Assembly (NCBI RefSeq): GCF_008831285.2
Contig: NC_045138.2
Location: 25,825,934-25,889,933 of the forward strand
Direction of reading: 5' to 3'
DNA length: 64,000 nucleotides
DNA from: Nymphaea colorata
Taxonomy: Eukaryota; Streptophyta; Magnoliopsida; Nymphaeales; Nymphaeaceae
Shown: positions 63,229-64,000 of the stretch, piece by piece
How positions within the stretch are numbered: position 1 is the stretch's first letter
Layout of the letters: each line of letters begins with the position of its first letter
Notes under the pieces: generated by a model
Databases searched by the model: none
What the model saw: the letters and a program-made list of their open reading frames with translations, nothing else
Told to the model about the DNA's origin: nothing
Program-made: the position numbers and the translations under genes

Positions 63229-64000
63229 TCAACTACTGAGCTTCTATAAAATTGGCGTAGTTTATCACCTTGTATTTATGTACAAGCAACAATTTTTTGT
63301 GTGTTGCTTGTGTATGTGGGAGGCTGTGGAAATTTTGAAAGCACTGCATGCCTTATGATTCTATTTGTGTTTTGATTGTACCCTTCCCGTCCAAGAGGAG
63401 GCTAGAGTTCAGAACTTAGAAGCTGATAACACGTCAAAAGCGCATGTTATGCTCACCGATGTAAGTCGTCCGTGTATGATTTTTCTTGGATATTCTTTCT
63501 TTTTTCATGGATGTTTAAGGCATACAGCATTTTGACTGTCGGTGCTAAATGAAAGTGCCAAATACTAATGACATTAAAAAAATCCTTTTCCATTCCTTTT
63601 TTGATTTCCTTTCTCTTAAAATGGGAAGTTGGGATTTGGCACTCCTACTAGATTATAATCATGCCCAGGAGATGCTTCTGCAGTGTCGAGCGCTTGACCG
63701 CTTTCAACTTGAAAGTTAATTGAAAGATTTTAAATATCAAACGATTACACGGATAAGTAAAAAAGGATAAAGATAAAAAGTTCTGGTAGGAATTAGCAAA
63801 TTGTATCTTAATTAGCACACAAGCACTGGATGAATGCATATCTTGGTACAAATTCAAGATAAACGGCTCGGCCTGTTCTTGGCCTAATGGAAGCCAAGTT
63901 TGGTGTGGTTGGAGAAATTTCTAACATTCATTGCACTTTGAAGCTGTGACAAAAAGTTGACCGTCACTTTCTTAATTTCCATTTGCCATGTTCTAATTAT
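63229..64000. other. PTAC14 3' UTR and downstream DNA
   Basis: No gene is recognised. The first 100-200 bp are probably the PTAC14 3' UTR; the rest is AT-rich non-coding sequence. Confidence 0.6.

Overview
The window is plant nuclear DNA, almost certainly from a flowering plant. Genes have many short exons with GT-AG introns, and intergenic DNA is AT-rich with long TA, CT/GA and TAT microsatellites. There are plant-type Copia and hAT elements and nucleus-encoded plastid proteins (CAS, PTAC14). I cannot name the species. Exon structures were read by hand from open frames, splice dinucleotides, phase and remembered family sequences. In every complete gene the exon lengths sum to a multiple of three.

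Layout from left to right. Positions 1-9536 hold the 5' part of a minus-strand mitochondrial carrier gene resembling the BAC1 basic amino-acid transporter. Two exons are visible and the rest lie beyond the left edge. A Copia retrotransposon (1533-7757), oriented with the gene, sits in its second intron, and a 770-bp hAT-type element has inserted into the Copia gag. Positions 9.5-15.1 kb are repeat-rich intergenic DNA. Positions 15146-17013 (minus) encode a 180-aa conserved plant protein of unknown function ending GNWWQGSLYY. Positions 17-26.9 kb are a gene desert with microsatellites and hAT-type MITEs. Positions 26887-27453 (plus) are an intronless gene for a small basic protein with a KVSF motif.

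The right half is gene-dense: MIS12 kinetochore subunit (29693-33365, minus), a PDIL5-2-type membrane protein disulfide isomerase (36719-42130, minus), the thylakoid calcium-sensing protein CAS (44514-48028, minus), a tail-anchored coiled-coil protein (49352-54112, minus) and the SET-domain plastid nucleoid protein PTAC14 (55886-63228, plus, 13 exons).

The genes are housekeeping or organelle genes with no evident shared pathway. Two products act in the chloroplast (CAS, PTAC14), one in mitochondria, one in the ER and one at kinetochores. The novelty is in the accessory DNA: a three-level nest of elements in the carrier intron, a local family of hAT MITEs (TIR consensus CAGNGGCGGAGCC) whose 8-bp target duplications are still visible, a probable TRIM element in a PTAC14 intron, and a perfect 279-bp tandem duplication. 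I found no convincing new multi-gene system.
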